Positions 1 through 8,402 are shown, counted from the first letter of the stretch. The stretch is 19,290 nucleotides of DNA from Sphingomonadaceae bacterium (GCA_014380205.1 JACMKH010000085.1:1-19290); one strand, 5' to 3'. The notes: a model not told the origin generated them from the sequence alone. Made by a program: numbers and translations.

Positions 1-2
1 CC

Positions 3-1037
3 CCGCCCCCGCGCGTCGCCGCCGCGCCGCCACTCCCGCAATACAGGGCACCCCCGCCTCCGCGCGCCCAGACGCAAATCCCGCAAGGCCCCTCGCCCGA
101 GCTCGAAAGCGCGATCCGCTCGCTCGGCGCGGGGTTCAACGGCATCGTCGGCATCGCCGTGCGCGATGTGGAAGCGGGCTGGACCGTGTCGTGGAACGGC
201 GCGCGCTATTTCCCCCAGCAGAGCGTCTCCAAGACCTGGGTCGCGCTCACCGTGCTCGATCAGGTCGACCGCGACCAGCTCAGCCTCTCGCAATCGGTCC
301 GCGTCGAGCCCGACGACGCCGTGATCTTCCACCAGCCGATGCTCGCGCGAATGGGATCGGGCGGCTTCACCTCGAGCCTGAGCGAGCTGTTCAACGAGGC
401 GATGACGCGCAGCGACAATCTCGCCAACGACCGGATGCTGTGGCTCGCGGGCGGGCCGCAGGCGGTCAACGCCTTTCTTGCGCGCAACAACCTCACGGGG
501 CTGCGCTTCGGCCCCGGCGAGCGTCAGCTTCAGGCGGGGATCGCGGGCCTCCAATGGGATCAGAGCATGGCGCGGCCCGGCCGCTTCAACGCCGCGCGCA
601 ACGCCTTGCCGATGGCGACGCGCCGCGCCGCGATGGACCGCTATGTCGAGGATCCCGTCGATGGTGCGACACCCGACGGTATGGTCGGCGCGCTCGCCCG
701 GCTCGCGCGTGGCGAATTGCTCTCGCCGCAATCGACCGCGCTGATGCTCAACACGATGCGCTCGTCGCGCACCGGACCCGAGCGGCTGCGCGGCGGCGTC
801 CCCGCCGGCTGGAGCTTCGGCCATAAGACGGGCACAGGCCAGCAGCTCGGCGGGCGCGTCGCAGGCTACAATGATGTCGGCATCGTCACCTCGCCCGAGG
901 GCGACAGCTATGCCGTCGCGGTGCTGATCGGCAGCACCAGCGAAGGCATCCCCGCGCGCCAGCAGCTCATGCAGGCGGTGATGGGCCAGGTGGTGAACCA
1001 CCATTTGCGGCGGCGCTCGCAGCGGTTCGGAAGATAG
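3..1037 (+). CDS. Class A beta-lactamase-type serine hydrolase, 5'-truncated by the window edge
   Basis: Penicillin-recognising serine hydrolase of the class A beta-lactamase fold, probably periplasmic. The reading frame is open from the first bases of the window, so the true start and any signal peptide lie upstream. The visible N-terminus is a Pro/Ala-rich stretch followed by the first helix of the domain (ELESAIRSLG). The catalytic motifs are all present: SVSK with the nucleophile Ser at 222-224 and Lys at 231-233, SDN at 411-419, and KTGTG from 825. Counting from the SDN serine as residue 130, the Glu codon at 519-521 falls exactly at position 166 (GERQLQ), with Gln where most class A enzymes have Asn170. 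A complete catalytic set suggests an active acylating enzyme. Whether it hydrolyses beta-lactams or acts on a peptidoglycan-like substrate cannot be told. The stop is TAG at 1035-1037. Confidence 0.85.
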   Translation, partial: PPPRVAAAPPLPQYRAPPPPRAQTQIPQGPSPELESAIRSLGAGFNGIVGIAVRDVEAGWTVSWNGARYFPQQSVSKTWVALTVLDQVDRDQLSLSQSVRVEPDDAVIFHQPMLARMGSGGFTSSLSELFNEAMTRSDNLANDRMLWLAGGPQAVNAFLARNNLTGLRFGPGERQLQAGIAGLQWDQSMARPGRFNAARNALPMATRRAAMDRYVEDPVDGATPDGMVGALARLARGELLSPQSTALMLNTMRSSRTGPERLRGGVPAGWSFGHKTGTGQQLGGRVAGYNDVGIVTSPEGDSYAVAVLIGSTSEGIPARQQLMQAVMGQVVNHHLRRRSQRFGR

Positions 1038-1039
1038 AC

Positions 1040-1057
1040 CCTCCCCGTTCCGGGAGG
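1040..1057 (+). terminator. Possible weak hairpin terminator after the serine hydrolase
   Basis: CCTCCC at 1040-1045 pairs with GGGAGG at 1052-1057 around a six-base loop, directly after the hydrolase stop codon. There is no T-run after it, so intrinsic termination is doubtful. The right arm could also be mistaken for a ribosome binding site of kynA, but it lies more than 40 bases upstream of that start. Confidence 0.3.
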
Positions 1058-1101
1058 ATTTCACGCTCGCCACGCCTCCCCTCCCGCGCTAATCCCTCGC
1101 C

Positions 1102-1896
1102 ATGTCCGCCCCCGAAATGACCTACGCGCGCTATCTCGCGCTCGAGCCGCTGCTCGCCGCGCAGCACCCGATCTCCGATGTGCACGACGAGAGCCTGTTC
1201 ATCATCATTCACCAGACCAAGGAGCTGTGGCTCAAGCAGATGCTGCTCGAGCTTCGCCACGCGATCGATCTCGTCCGCGACGACGAGCTCACCCCCGCCT
1301 ACAAGACGCTCGCGCGGATCAGCCGCATCCAGGCGGTGATGACCTTGTCGTGGGACGTGCTCGCGACGATGACCCCGACCGACTATACGCGCTTTCGCGA
1401 CGTGCTCGGCACGAGCTCGGGCTTCCAGTCGGCGCAGTTCCGCACCTTCGAGTTCATGCTCGGCCTCAAGGACGCCTCGCACCTCAACCACCATGCCGAG
1501 GATCCCACCGCGCAGGCCATGCTCCGCGCCGCGCTCGACGCGCCGAGCCTGTGGGACGAGGCCAATCGCGCGCTCGCCCGCGCCGGCTTCGACCTCCCGC
1601 TCCACGCGATCGAGCGCGATTGGAGCGAGCCCTACGAACCGAGCCCCGTGGTCGAGGCCGCCTGGGCCGAGGTCTATCGCGACACCCCGCGCTGGTGGAG
1701 CCTATACCAGCTTGCCGAGAAGCTCGTCGACACCGACGACGCGATGGCCACCTGGCGACACAAGCACGTCGTCACTGTCTCGCGGATCATCGGCGGCAAG
1801 CGCGGGACGGGCGGGACGCCGGGCGTCTCCTACCTCCAGTCGACCTTGGCGAAGCGCGCGTTTCCCGAGCTGTGGAGCCTGCGCACGCTGCTCTGA
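1102..1896 (+). CDS. kynA: Tryptophan 2,3-dioxygenase
   Basis: Haem-dependent cytosolic enzyme that opens the indole ring of L-tryptophan with O2 to give N-formylkynurenine, the first step of the kynurenine pathway. The family signatures are clear: IIIHQTKELWLKQ with the distal-pocket His37, SGFQSAQFRTFEF in the substrate pocket, and WRHKHVVTV with the proximal haem ligand His222. These are followed by the glycine-rich loop GGKRGTGGTPGVSYL that closes over the substrate. At 264 residues it has the compact bacterial length. The ATG at 1102 is the only reasonable start, because an in-frame TAA lies at 1090-1092. No clear Shine-Dalgarno sequence is seen. The PhoD-like gene follows after 17 bases, so the two are probably cotranscribed. 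The usual partners kynB and kynU are not in the window. Confidence 0.95.
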   Translation: MSAPEMTYARYLALEPLLAAQHPISDVHDESLFIIIHQTKELWLKQMLLELRHAIDLVRDDELTPAYKTLARISRIQAVMTLSWDVLATMTPTDYTRFRDVLGTSSGFQSAQFRTFEFMLGLKDASHLNHHAEDPTAQAMLRAALDAPSLWDEANRALARAGFDLPLHAIERDWSEPYEPSPVVEAAWAEVYRDTPRWWSLYQLAEKLVDTDDAMATWRHKHVVTVSRIIGGKRGTGGTPGVSYLQSTLAKRAFPELWSLRTLL

Positions 1897-1913
1897 CCAC
1901 GGGAAAGGCCGCC

Positions 1914-3518
1914 ATGACGCTTCACATCGACCGCCGCGCGCTGATCAAGACCGCTGCATGGGGTATCGCGGCGATCGCCACACCCGGCGTGGCGCAGCTT
2001 CTCGCGGCGCGCGGCTTCACCCACGGCGTCGCCTCGGGCGAGCCGGGCGCGAACAGCGTGCTGCTCTGGACGCGTTTTGTCGCGGCGGGCGAGACCCAGC
2101 TCGGCATCGAGCTTGCCGCGGATGCCGAGTTCGGCAGAATCGTCGCGAGAGGCGAGGCGACCGCCGATCCCGAGCGCGACTGCACCGCGCGCGCGACGGT
2201 CCACGGCCTCGCCCCTGATCGCTGGTATTTCTACCGCTTCACCGCGCCCGACGGATCGCGATCCCCCATCGGCCGCACGCGCACGCTCCCCGAGGGCATG
2301 CCGCAGCGCTTCGCGCTCGGCGTCTTCTCCTGCGCCAACCTCCCGTTCGGCTGGTTCAACGCCTATGCGCACGCCGCCGCGCGCGACGACCTCGATCTGA
2401 TCGTCCATCTCGGCGACTATCTCTACGAGTATCCGCGCGGCCGCTATCCCGAGATCGCGCAGGCGCTCGCCGGCCGCGTCATCGAGCCCGCGAGCGAGAT
2501 CGTCGCGCTCGCCGACTATCGGCTGCGCTACGCGAGCTATCGCGCCGATCCCGATCTCGCCGCGCTCCACGCCGCCTACCCGATGATCGCGATCCCCGAC
2601 GATCACGAGTTCGCCAACGACGCCTGGGCGGGTGGCGCGCAGAACCACCAGCCCGAGGAGGGCGACTGGGCGGTGCGCAAGGCGGCCGCGATCCGCGCGC
2701 ACCGCGAGTGGCTGCCGATCTCGGACGGAAGCTGGGCGCGCTACCGGATCGGCGGCCTCGCGACGCTGCACAGGCTCGAGACGCGCGCGACCGCACGGAT
2801 GGAGCAGCTCAACTATTCCGCCGTGTTCGGCCAGCCGGGCGACATCGCGGCGGGCCTGCGCGATTTCCGCGACGGCGTCTGGTCCGATCCGGCGCGTACC
2901 TTGCTCGGCACCGCGCAGGAAGCCTGGCTCGCCGAGGGACTGCGCGGCGACACACGCTGGCACATCCTCGCGCAGCAAGTCATCATGGGCACCGTCAACG
3001 CCGCGCCCGAGACCGAGGCCATGCTCGCCGGCGCGCCCGAGGAGGTTCGCGCGCGCGCGGGGGCGCTGATCGCCGCCGCCCGTGCGGGGTTGCCGCTCAA
3101 CCTCGACGCATGGGACGGCTATCCGGCGGCGCGCGCCCGGCTGCTCCGCGCCTCGCTCGAAGCCGATGCCGACCTCATCGTCCTCGCCGGGGACAGCCAC
3201 AACGCCTGGGCGTTCGATCTCGCGCACGAGGGCGCGCGCGCCGGCGTCGAGTTCGCTGTCCACAGCGTCACCTCCCCCGGCTTCGAAGGCTTCCTCCCCG
3301 CCGCCGCGCCCGCCGACGTCGCCGCCTCGCTGATCGGCGCGAGCCCCAACCTGCGCTGGGCCGACACCGCGGGGCGCGGCTATATGACGGTGACACTGAC
3401 CCCCGACGAGGCGCGCGCGGAGTGGCTGTTCCTCGACACGGTCAGGGAGAGGTCAACTCGGCTCGCAAGGCGGCATTCGCTCGCGGCGCGGCACGGCGCG
3501 CGGGCGCTGGCCGCATAG
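1914..3518 (+). CDS. PhoD-like alkaline phosphatase/phosphodiesterase, Tat-exported
   Basis: Metallophosphoesterase of the PhoD family (534 residues), expected to release phosphate from phosphomono- or diesters in the periplasm. The N-terminus has a twin-arginine motif (DRRALIK, Arg7-Arg8) and a hydrophobic stretch ending near AAR, so export by the Tat pathway is likely. A PhoD N-terminal beta-domain follows (GVASGEPGANSVLLWTR), then the catalytic domain with metal-binding motifs FSCAN, HLGDYLYEY, IPDDHEFANDAW and VLAGDSHNAWAF. The frame stays open far upstream through kynA, but the ATG at 1914 is preferred. It sits behind GGGAAAGG (1901-1908) and directly precedes the Tat signal. It probably forms an operon with kynA, a pairing with no obvious metabolic logic. 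The inverted repeat after the stop may end the transcript. Confidence 0.9.
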   Translation: MTLHIDRRALIKTAAWGIAAIATPGVAQLLAARGFTHGVASGEPGANSVLLWTRFVAAGETQLGIELAADAEFGRIVARGEATADPERDCTARATVHGLAPDRWYFYRFTAPDGSRSPIGRTRTLPEGMPQRFALGVFSCANLPFGWFNAYAHAAARDDLDLIVHLGDYLYEYPRGRYPEIAQALAGRVIEPASEIVALADYRLRYASYRADPDLAALHAAYPMIAIPDDHEFANDAWAGGAQNHQPEEGDWAVRKAAAIRAHREWLPISDGSWARYRIGGLATLHRLETRATARMEQLNYSAVFGQPGDIAAGLRDFRDGVWSDPARTLLGTAQEAWLAEGLRGDTRWHILAQQVIMGTVNAAPETEAMLAGAPEEVRARAGALIAAARAGLPLNLDAWDGYPAARARLLRASLEADADLIVLAGDSHNAWAFDLAHEGARAGVEFAVHSVTSPGFEGFLPAAAPADVAASLIGASPNLRWADTAGRGYMTVTLTPDEARAEWLFLDTVRERSTRLARRHSLAARHGARALAA

Positions 3519-3521
3519 CTT

Positions 3522-3544
3522 CCCTGCCCCCTGCGAAGGCAGGG
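3522..3544 (+). terminator. Inverted repeat downstream of the PhoD-like gene
   Basis: CCCTGCC (3522-3528) and GGCAGGG (3538-3544) form a perfect 7-bp stem with a nine-base loop, four bases after the PhoD stop. There is no T-tract. It resembles small GC-rich palindromes scattered in sphingomonad genomes, and may act as a terminator or be only a repeat. It ends just before the decayed etfA copy begins at 3551. Confidence 0.45.
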
Positions 3545-3550
3545 CAGGCG

Positions 3551-3763
3551 CTACAGCCTCTCGGTCAGCTCCGGCACGATCTTGAACAGGTCGCCGACCA
3601 GCCCGATGTCGGCGACCTGGAAGATCGGCGCGTCCTCGTCCTTATTGATCGCGATGATCGTCTTCGAATCCTTCATCCCCGCGAGATGCTGGATCGCGCC
3701 CGAGATGCCCACGGCGATATAGACCTCGGGCGAATCTTGCCAGTCTGCCCAATCTGGTAGTCG
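3551..3763 (-). pseudogene. Truncated, frameshifted copy of the etfA 3' end
   Basis: This segment is a direct repeat of the 3' end of the intact etfA at 5015-5231. The match begins exactly at the stop codon (CTA on the + strand at 3551 and 5015). Over the first roughly 182 bases I count about ten mismatches. On the minus strand they give only three conservative amino acid changes (R/K, V/I, V/I), the rest being synonymous. A 4-base deletion near 3733 then breaks the frame. The match continues more weakly (the peptide [10 protein letters not shown] is still readable) to about 3763 and is lost beyond. The pattern says this was once part of a selected etfA gene, probably from a related strain or an older allele, and is not a fresh duplication. 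It has no start, promoter or FAD domain beginning and cannot be functional. Confidence 0.88.
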
Positions 3764-3820
3764 CTCTCCAAGTGCCGCCCGGCCCGCGAACTGTGAAAAC
3801 CAGCTAGTTGTGCAACGGGC

Positions 3821-3847
3821 CTATCGACCGCCGCTTTTAGTCGATAG
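3821..3847. promoter_or_regulatory. Perfect palindrome upstream of the YaaC-like gene
   Basis: CTATCGAC (3821-3828) and GTCGATAG (3840-3847) are exact inverted repeats separated by 11 bases, ending 27 bases before the ATG at 3875. The position fits an operator for a dimeric repressor or a hairpin in the leader of the acquired gene. I see no convincing -35/-10 pair, and no regulator gene is nearby. The rest of 3764-3874 is non-coding and AT-richer than the flanks; apart from this palindrome and the ribosome binding site I see nothing in it. Confidence 0.4.
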
Positions 3848-3874
3848 ATTGAAAATTTCCATGGGAGCCAGCCG

Positions 3875-5011
3875 ATGAAGTTGCCGCCCGTCAGAGAAGG
3901 CACGAAACTCCTCGTCAAAGGGAAGCGGGTGCCCTTCACCTACTGGCCCACATACCAGGGTCCTACAAGAGAGGGCCTCCAGTGGACCGTCTTCGCAAGC
4001 GATCCCTGGTTCTTGATTGAGACCTCGCTTTTGACCCTCCCAACGGCAGCGCGGGAGCAGGCAAGCGCCTTTCTCATTCAGGCTAGAGATTTCTTCAGGG
4101 CAGCCACAGATTCTCACATATCGGCTGCAAAACCACTGCTACTTTACTATTCCTTTCTAAATCTCGCGAAATGTTATGTCGTTAAGCAGCAAAACGCCCC
4201 TATTACGGGCAGGGTAGAGCACGGCCTATCTGAAAAACTTCCGACTACGCCCGGCGCCATACACGGAGATGTTCATGTCCTGAGAAATAAGGATACGGTT
4301 AGCGCTTTCGCAATGTTTTCAAGAGCGATAGGAGCTTCCCTTCCGGTTGCCAATGCCGCAAATCAGGTTGCATCTCTGCGCTCACAGGATTTTCTCGCGC
4401 AGATACTTGTCGGGCATAGGCTTTGGTGCCGAGCCGACAACAATCGGAAGGAACGGTTTATCAGTCTTCGGACATTGCGATATCGATATAACTATGATGA
4501 CCAAGAAGTATGGATTGCCGCCGACGTTTTCAAGGACGACCTCACGAGGTTTGGATACACCCAACAAGAGGTAGCTAACGCCTTCGGGTCCTCCATTCCC
4601 TTTCGGAATGTGGCGTCAGAACTTGAGGTCGATAAAAGAGCGGTTGTCAAATACGAAATGATTAACGTTGTAAATTATCCGAACCGTCCATCCGAGTGCT
4701 TGGCGGACCTCTCGATAGCGCTCAAGTCGCGTCTATGGCGAAGCGTTACTATGGATCATCCCTTTAGAAAATATTATGTTTATCTGCCGACATCAGCTCA
4801 GATTTTGCTTCATCAGTTGCAATCCCTATATATTGCAACCTATTATTTTGGCTCCATCACTCGTTATAAGCCCGTGGCATTTTCGGAAATTCTCCGATCC
4901 CCAATAGGGCCGTTTGTAAATGAATTCTTTACAAACCAGCCAGCCCAGTTCCTCTATTTAATGGCATCTGAATTTGTGGAGCAGGAAATTACGAGAGCGG
5001 CGATCGCGTAG
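3875..5011 (+). CDS. YaaC-like protein of unknown function (acquired gene)
   Basis: A 378-residue soluble protein without signal peptide or membrane span. From memory it resembles the YaaC family, whose function is not established: the central segment [17 protein letters not shown] and the C-terminal [14 protein letters not shown] are the parts that suggest it. No catalytic motif is obvious. The ATG at 3875 is supported by GGGAG at 3863-3867 with a 7-base spacer. Base composition is visibly AT-richer than the neighbours, with codons such as ATA, TTA and AGA that the core genes here avoid, which indicates horizontal acquisition. It sits between the intact etfA and a decayed copy of the etfA 3' end. 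Its stop codon is only three bases from the etfA stop, so the two genes converge with no room for a terminator. Confidence 0.7.
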   Translation: MKLPPVREGTKLLVKGKRVPFTYWPTYQGPTREGLQWTVFASDPWFLIETSLLTLPTAAREQASAFLIQARDFFRAATDSHISAAKPLLLYYSFLNLAKCYVVKQQNAPITGRVEHGLSEKLPTTPGAIHGDVHVLRNKDTVSAFAMFSRAIGASLPVANAANQVASLRSQDFLAQILVGHRLWCRADNNRKERFISLRTLRYRYNYDDQEVWIAADVFKDDLTRFGYTQQEVANAFGSSIPFRNVASELEVDKRAVVKYEMINVVNYPNRPSECLADLSIALKSRLWRSVTMDHPFRKYYVYLPTSAQILLHQLQSLYIATYYFGSITRYKPVAFSEILRSPIGPFVNEFFTNQPAQFLYLMASEFVEQEITRAAIA

Positions 5012-5014
5012 CTC

Positions 5015-5944
5015 CTACAGCTTCTCTGTCAGCTCCGGCACGATCTTGAACAGGTCTCCGACCAGCCCGATGTCCGCGATCTGGAAGATCGGCGCGTCCT
5101 CGTCCTTGTTGATCGCGATGATCGTCTTCGAATCCTTCATCCCCGCGAGATGCTGGATCGCTCCCGAGATGCCGATCGCGATATAGACCTCGGGCGCGAC
5201 GATCTTGCCGGTCTGGCCGACCTGATAGTCGTTGGGAACATAGCCCGCGTCGACCGCCGCGCGGCTCGCGCCGACGGCCGCGCCGAGCTTGTCGGCGAGC
5301 GGCTCGATCAGCGCGTGGAAATTCTCCGAATTCTGGAGCGCGCGCCCGCCCGAGACGATGATCTTGGCGCTGGTCAATTCGGGCCGCTCGGACTTGGCGA
5401 GCTCCTGGCCGACGAAGCTCGACAGGCCCTTGTCGCCCTCGCCCGAGACATTCTCGATGGTCGCCGATCCGCCTTCGGACGCCGCCTTGGCGAAGGCGGT
5501 GCCGCGCACCGTGACCACCTTCTTCGCATCCGACGATTGCACCGTCGCGATCGCGTTCCCCGCGTAGATCGGCCGCGTGAACGTGTCCGGGCTCTCGACC
5601 GAGAGGATATCGGAAATCTGCATCACGTCGAGCAGCGCGGCGACGCGCGGCGCGATGTTCTTGCCCGTGGTGGTCGCGGGGACGACGAAGGCGTCGTGAT
5701 GGCCCATCAGCCCCGCGATCAGCGGCGCGACATTCTCGGCGAGGCCATGGTCGTAGGCCGGATCGTCGGCGACATGAACCTTGGCGATACCCGCGATCTT
5801 CGCCGCCGCCTCGGCGACGCCACCGACGTTGCTTCCCGCGACGATCGCGTGGACCTCGCCGAGCTCACCCGCCGCGGTGACCGCAGGCAAGGTCGGATCC
5901 TTGAGCGCGCCGCCCTCATGCTCGACCCAGAGAAGAACGCTCAT
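5015..5944 (-). CDS. etfA: Electron transfer flavoprotein subunit alpha
   Basis: Alpha subunit (309 residues) of the soluble ETF heterodimer, which carries electrons from acyl-CoA and other dehydrogenases to ETF:ubiquinone oxidoreductase. The C-terminal FAD-binding domain is intact: VSGGRALQ, then [22 protein letters not shown], and [17 protein letters not shown] followed by [16 protein letters not shown]. The start ATG (complement of 5942-5944) overlaps the etfB stop by four bases, so translation is coupled. The 3' end is duplicated at 3551-3763 on the far side of the YaaC-like gene. The present last 215 bp may therefore be either original or delivered with that insertion. No terminator lies between this stop and the convergent YaaC-like gene. 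Confidence 0.97.
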   Translation of the reverse strand: MSVLLWVEHEGGALKDPTLPAVTAAGELGEVHAIVAGSNVGGVAEAAAKIAGIAKVHVADDPAYDHGLAENVAPLIAGLMGHHDAFVVPATTTGKNIAPRVAALLDVMQISDILSVESPDTFTRPIYAGNAIATVQSSDAKKVVTVRGTAFAKAASEGGSATIENVSGEGDKGLSSFVGQELAKSERPELTSAKIIVSGGRALQNSENFHALIEPLADKLGAAVGASRAAVDAGYVPNDYQVGQTGKIVAPEVYIAIGISGAIQHLAGMKDSKTIIAINKDEDAPIFQIADIGLVGDLFKIVPELTEKL

Positions 5945-6687
5945 GCGACGACTCCCAATGCCTTGAGCTTGCCGATCAGCGCGTCGACATCGGCGACCTT
6001 CTCGCCCGCTTCGCGCTTCGAAGGTTCGACCACCTTGAGCGTGGTCAGCCGCGGCGACACGTCGACGCCGTAGTCGGCGGGGGTCTTGTTCGCGAGCGGC
6101 TTGTTCTTGGCCTTCATGATGTTGGGCAGCGAGGCGTAGCGCGGCTCGTTGAGACGCAGATCGGTGGTGACCACGGCGGGCGTGTTGAGCTTGACCGTCT
6201 GGAGTCCCCCATCGACCTCGCGCGTCACGCTGACGCTGCCTTCCTCCATTTCGACCTTCGACGCGAACGTCCCCTGCCCCCAGCCGAGCAGCGCGGCGAG
6301 CATCTGGCCGGTCTGGTTCGAATCGTCGTCGATCGCCTGCTTGCCGAGGATGATCAGCCCCGGCTGCTCCTCATCGGCGACGGCCTTGAGCAGCTTGGCG
6401 ACACCGAGCGGCTCGACATCTTCGGCCTCGATCAGGATCGCGCGGTCGGCGCCCATCGCGAGCGCGGTGCGCAGCGTCTCGGTCGCCTTGGCCGGCCCGA
6501 TCGACACCGCGACGATCTCGCTCGCCGCGCCCTTCTCCTTCAGCCGGATCGCCTCTTCGACCGCGATCTCGTCGAAGGGGTTCATGCTCATCTTGACGTT
6601 GGCGAGATCGACCCCGCTGCCGTCGGCCTTGACCCGCGGCTTGACGTTGTAATCGATCACCCGCTTGACCGCGACGAGAACCTTCAT
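5941..6687 (-). CDS. etfB: Electron transfer flavoprotein subunit beta
   Basis: Beta subunit (248 residues) of ETF, which binds AMP and docks the dehydrogenase partners. It starts with the typical [19 protein letters not shown], and shows [18 protein letters not shown] and the ETF-beta signature region [18 protein letters not shown], with a C-terminal arm that wraps the alpha subunit. It is the promoter-proximal gene of the etfB-etfA pair (overlap of four bases, 5941-5944). Upstream, a palindromic repeat (6719-6777) separates it from the 3' end of sucC on the same strand. Whether etfBA has its own promoter in this short gap cannot be told. Confidence 0.97.
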   Translation of the reverse strand: MKVLVAVKRVIDYNVKPRVKADGSGVDLANVKMSMNPFDEIAVEEAIRLKEKGAASEIVAVSIGPAKATETLRTALAMGADRAILIEAEDVEPLGVAKLLKAVADEEQPGLIILGKQAIDDDSNQTGQMLAALLGWGQGTFASKVEMEEGSVSVTREVDGGLQTVKLNTPAVVTTDLRLNEPRYASLPNIMKAKNKPLANKTPADYGVDVSPRLTTLKVVEPSKREAGEKVADVDALIGKLKALGVVA

Positions 6688-6718
6688 TGCCTGATCTTCC
6701 CTCTCAATTCCCCATCCT

Positions 6719-6777
6719 GCTCACCCTGAGCTTGTCGAAGGGTGCATCCCCAACGCTTCGAAAGGCTCAGCGTGAGC
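6719..6777. repeat. Palindromic dispersed repeat, copy 1 (REP-like)
   Basis: Left arm 6719-6740 and right arm 6756-6777 are imperfect inverted repeats (19 of 22 positions pair), built around CTGAGCTTGTCGAAG and its complement. The same unit recurs at 14472-14531. It lies between sucC and etfB, both on the minus strand, where it could form a transcript hairpin that separates the two units. Similar sequences are known to me as abundant intergenic repeats in sphingomonads. Confidence 0.85.
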
Positions 6778-6793
6778 GGAGTGAGTTATTACC

Positions 6794-7999
6794 TCAAGCC
6801 GCCTCGGACTCTCTAACTTCCGCCACGATCTTCCTCGCCGCATCCCCCAGATCATCCGCCGAGACGATCCTAAGTCCGGACTCGGCCAAGATCGCCTTGC
6901 CCTTCTCGACATTGGTGCCTTCAAGCCGCACCACCAGCGGCACGTCGAGCGCGACCTCCTTCGCCGCCGCGACGATCCCCTCGGCGATCACGTCGCAGCG
7001 CATGATCCCGCCGAAGATGTTGACGAGAATGCCCTCGACCGCGGGGTCCGAAAGGATGAGCTTGAACGCCGCGGTGACCTTCTCCTTCGAGGCGCCGCCA
7101 CCAACGTCGCAGAAGTTGGCGGGGAAGGCGCCGTTCAATTTGATGATGTCCATAGTCGCCATCGCGAGGCCCGCGCCGTTGACCATACAGCCGATGTTGC
7201 CGTCGAGCTTGATGTAGGCGAGGTCGTGCCGCGCGGCCTCGACCTCGATCGGGTTCTCCTCCGAGGGGTCGCGCAGCGCCTCGAGCTCGGGATGACGGAA
7301 CTCGGCGCTCGAATCGAAGCTGATCTTGGCGTCGAGCACGATCAGCTCGCCGTCGCCGGTCTCGACCAGCGGGTTGACCTCGATCATCGCGCAATCGAGC
7401 GCGACGAACATGTCGTAAAGGCTACGGCACAGCGCCGAGCACTTCTCCGCGAGCCCGCCTGAGAGCCGCAGCGTCTCGGCGGCCTTCGCCCCGTCGGTGT
7501 CGATAAACCCCGCGTCGGGATCGATCGTGATCGTCGTTATCTTCTCGGGGCTGTCGTGCGCGACCTTCTCGATGTCCATCCCGCCCTCGGTCGAGACGAC
7601 CATCGCGACGCGCGAGGAACCGCGATCGACGAGCAGCGCGAGATAATATTCCTTCGCGATGTCCACCCCGTCGGTGACGTAGAGCCGGTTGACCTGCTTG
7701 CCCGCCTCGCCGGTCTGGACCGTGACAAGCGTGTTGCCGAGCATCTCGCGCGCGTCTTCGCCCACCTCCTCGACCGATTTGGCGATCCGCACCCCGCCCC
7801 CCGCATCGGGCCCGAGCTCGGCAAACCGCCCCTTGCCGCGCCCGCCCGCGTGGATCTGCGCCTTGACGACATAGATCGGTCCCGGAAGGCTTTGCGCCGC
7901 CGCGACGGCTTCATCGACGCTCGTCGCCATAACCCCGATGGGCACAGCGACGCCGTGCTTGGCGAGCAGCTCCTTGGCCTGATACTCGTGAATGTTCAT
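6794..7999 (-). CDS. sucC: Succinate-CoA ligase (ADP-forming) subunit beta
   Basis: Beta subunit (401 residues) of the TCA-cycle enzyme that makes ATP while converting succinyl-CoA to succinate. The N-terminal ATP-grasp domain begins [16 protein letters not shown] and contains [14 protein letters not shown]. The middle has [19 protein letters not shown] with metal-binding residues. The C-terminal CoA-ligase domain has [11 protein letters not shown] and the loop [15 protein letters not shown] that meets the alpha subunit. The ATG at 7997-7999 is chosen because homologues start with [13 protein letters not shown] eight codons upstream would add an unconserved tail. The partner sucD, usually next to sucC, is not in the window, so it must be encoded elsewhere. 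Confidence 0.96.
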   Translation of the reverse strand: MNIHEYQAKELLAKHGVAVPIGVMATSVDEAVAAAQSLPGPIYVVKAQIHAGGRGKGRFAELGPDAGGGVRIAKSVEEVGEDAREMLGNTLVTVQTGEAGKQVNRLYVTDGVDIAKEYYLALLVDRGSSRVAMVVSTEGGMDIEKVAHDSPEKITTITIDPDAGFIDTDGAKAAETLRLSGGLAEKCSALCRSLYDMFVALDCAMIEVNPLVETGDGELIVLDAKISFDSSAEFRHPELEALRDPSEENPIEVEAARHDLAYIKLDGNIGCMVNGAGLAMATMDIIKLNGAFPANFCDVGGGASKEKVTAAFKLILSDPAVEGILVNIFGGIMRCDVIAEGIVAAAKEVALDVPLVVRLEGTNVEKGKAILAESGLRIVSADDLGDAARKIVAEVRESEAA

Positions 8000-8072
8000 G
8001 CGCTGCGAGGGCTCCGGAGGCAATTCTTGAGGCGGCTAAAGCACAGTCGTCCAGCGATGGGAAGGGCGCTTC

Positions 8073-8402
8073 TCAGCCGTAACGCAGGGTGCATACGACC
8101 GTCGCCGCGGCGGCGATGCGTTGGACCTCCGGATCGCGCAGCCCGCGCGTCGCTCGCACGAACTCGGCAAGCGTGAGCGCCTCGATCGGTTGCCTGCGCA
8201 GCCGCGACAGTGAGGAAAGCCGCCATAGCTGAACCATCGGCAGCCGGTCGGCCACGCGCTCCCCGATGCACGCCGCGACGGGCTCGCTCACGCCGGCCTC
8301 GATCAACGCGTCGCGGATTTTCGCCTCGGGGCGGATGAGCAGCAAAGCCGCGATGACAATCGCGATGATCATCCCTCCGCCGATCCATATCCATTTGCGC
8401 AT
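8073..8402 (-). CDS. Small hypothetical protein with one N-terminal membrane span
   Basis: A 109-residue protein starting MRKWIWIGGGMII, with a hydrophobic segment at about residues 4-23 and then a soluble Arg/Ala-rich part of about 85 residues containing two cysteines (AACIGERVADRLP and VVCTLRYG). The start codon (complement of 8400-8402) has an excellent ribosome binding site, GGAGGAG five bases upstream, which supports it as a real gene. I do not recognise a named family. The soluble part looks helical and may sit in the periplasm with the two cysteines disulfide-linked, but that is inference. It lies upstream of sucC on the same strand with a 73-base gap, and diverges from crtZ. Confidence 0.7.
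   Translation of the reverse strand: MRKWIWIGGGMIIAIVIAALLLIRPEAKIRDALIEAGVSEPVAACIGERVADRLPMVQLWRLSSLSRLRRQPIEALTLAEFVRATRGLRDPEVQRIAAAATVVCTLRYG

Noticed and set aside
1227..1913. N-terminal extension of the PhoD-like frame back into kynA
   Set aside because: It overlaps a confident kynA. The ATG at 1914 has a ribosome binding site and begins directly with a Tat signal.
1830..3263. Long open frame on the minus strand opposite the PhoD-like gene (477 codons)
   Set aside because: Low-complexity Arg/Gly/Ala-rich translation with no domain; a typical shadow of GC-rich coding DNA, with the PhoD motifs clearly on the other strand.
3551..3763. A second functional etfA paralogue
   Set aside because: Only the last 70 or so codons remain, with a frameshift, no start and no other etfA sequence upstream.
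8000..8023. TTG start adding eight residues to SucC
   Set aside because: The canonical N-terminus MNIHEYQAK begins at the ATG at 7999.
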